64,000 bases of DNA from Nitzschia sp. DOCU1 (Eukaryota; Bacillariophyta; Bacillariophyceae; Bacillariales; Bacillariaceae): positions 310,001 to 374,000 of the forward strand of contig OX595994.1 of NCBI GenBank assembly GCA_951394045.1. Direction: 5' to 3'. The notes under the pieces were generated by a model that was not told the origin of the DNA, searched no databases, and saw only the letters and a program-made list of their open reading frames with translations. Both the position numbers and the translations under genes were made by a program. Every line of letters starts with the position of its first letter. The stretch's first letter is position 1. Below, piece after piece: positions 63,497 to 64,000 of this stretch.

Positions 63497-64000
63497 TTAG
63501 GCCAAATCCTCGGCTCCAAACGATGCGGCGTCTGAGTCATCTACTCCGCCGTGACACATCAATTCGTCGGAATGATTCGAAAGTTTCAGTATAGCGTTCT
63601 TTCGGGCTTGTTTGGCGTCATGAGCCGACTGGATCATATTCGCCGCACCCTCGTCGCCCTCGCCTACCATGCGATCAGATAACATTGCTTGTCGTATCGG
63701 ATCGCCAGGAAAGAGAACGTCGCCAATAAGATCCCATCGAATCGGCTCGTCGCATTCATTGCACATGTTAATGTGATGTAGAACAACATCAAGTTCGTCC
63801 TCTTCAAGGTCGAAAAAGGCGCGAAAGCTATCGTTGAGACCTTTGTGTTGGCTCACATCGGCGACACCGTGCTGCTCAGGATTATCGACTGAAATAAAAC
63901 TTGCGTGGAAGGTATTGGAACTTTCGCGTTTTGTGCCTTCGTCAAGACCATTTTGATGACTTTGGTGCAGCATAGGGTCTTCCAAGATTCCAAGAGGAAA
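63497..64000 (-). CDS. Uncharacterised acidic protein, 5'-partial at the window edge
   Basis: The minus frame is open from the right window edge to a stop at 63497 (about 167 codons inside the window). An internal ATG at 63973 exists, but upstream codons are also open (FPLGILEDP), so the true start probably lies outside. The protein is acidic and helical: NDSFRAFFDLEEDELDVVLHH, CNECDEPIRWDL with a C-x2-C pair, then an Ala/Lys-rich helix SAHDAKQARKNAILKLSNHS and an acidic tail. No recognised domain. Confidence 0.5.
   Translation of the reverse strand, partial: FPLGILEDPMLHQSHQNGLDEGTKRESSNTFHASFISVDNPEQHGVADVSQHKGLNDSFRAFFDLEEDELDVVLHHINMCNECDEPIRWDLIGDVLFPGDPIRQAMLSDRMVGEGDEGAANMIQSAHDAKQARKNAILKLSNHSDELMCHGGVDDSDAASFGAEDLA

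Overview
The window looks like nuclear DNA of a pennate diatom (or close stramenopile relative). The clues are small GT-AG introns (about 70-140 bp, one of about 290 bp), compact genes on both strands, and an ER-signal-plus-transit pre-sequence with a clear SAFAP motif at the cleavage site (36.9 kb). There are also several uncharacterised protein families that I recognise only as typical of diatoms. No bacterial operon structure or Shine-Dalgarno spacing is seen. I rebuilt exon structures by hand from reading-frame continuity, GT/AG borders and family fit.

Layout. 0-8 kb: the 5' part of a receptor-type ligand-binding protein running off the left edge, a membrane protein, a secreted or anchored lipocalin-like protein, the AAA+ ATPase RUVBL1 with an E2F-like palindrome upstream, and a zinc-ribbon unknown. 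9-13 kb: an aldo/keto reductase and a two-exon diatom-family protein. 14-23 kb: a surface-glycan-like neighbourhood (sulfotransferase, nitrilase-superfamily enzyme, two tandemly duplicated FkbM methyltransferases, second sulfotransferase-like protein). 24-29 kb: unknowns, a possible Mis12-like protein and a predicted thylakoid-lumen protein. 30-43 kb: housekeeping genes (U5 snRNP GTPase, Cpn10-like protein, FHA protein, plastid cupin, succinyl-CoA ligase beta, CCT-alpha and a five-exon Su(z)12 homologue of Polycomb repressive complex 2). 44-46 kb: a large coiled-coil protein.

47-60 kb is the most unusual part. Two paralogous multi-pass membrane proteins (46962-48540 and 58897-60372) and two paralogous neuroglobin-like globins (53349-54031 and 58139-58700) form a duplicated two-gene module. 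It brackets a Nudix-PH fusion protein and an NRAMP metal transporter. A 3.47-kb DNA transposon (49087-52560) lies between the first membrane-protein gene and its globin. It has TIRs of about 218 bp, a TA target-site duplication, a Tc1/mariner/IS630-type DD38E transposase and a second, convergent coiled-coil ORF.

60.5-63.1 kb is repeat-rich (CGGCCCAC clusters, a long hairpin) and holds a broken gene. The right edge holds the 5'-truncated end of an unknown gene.
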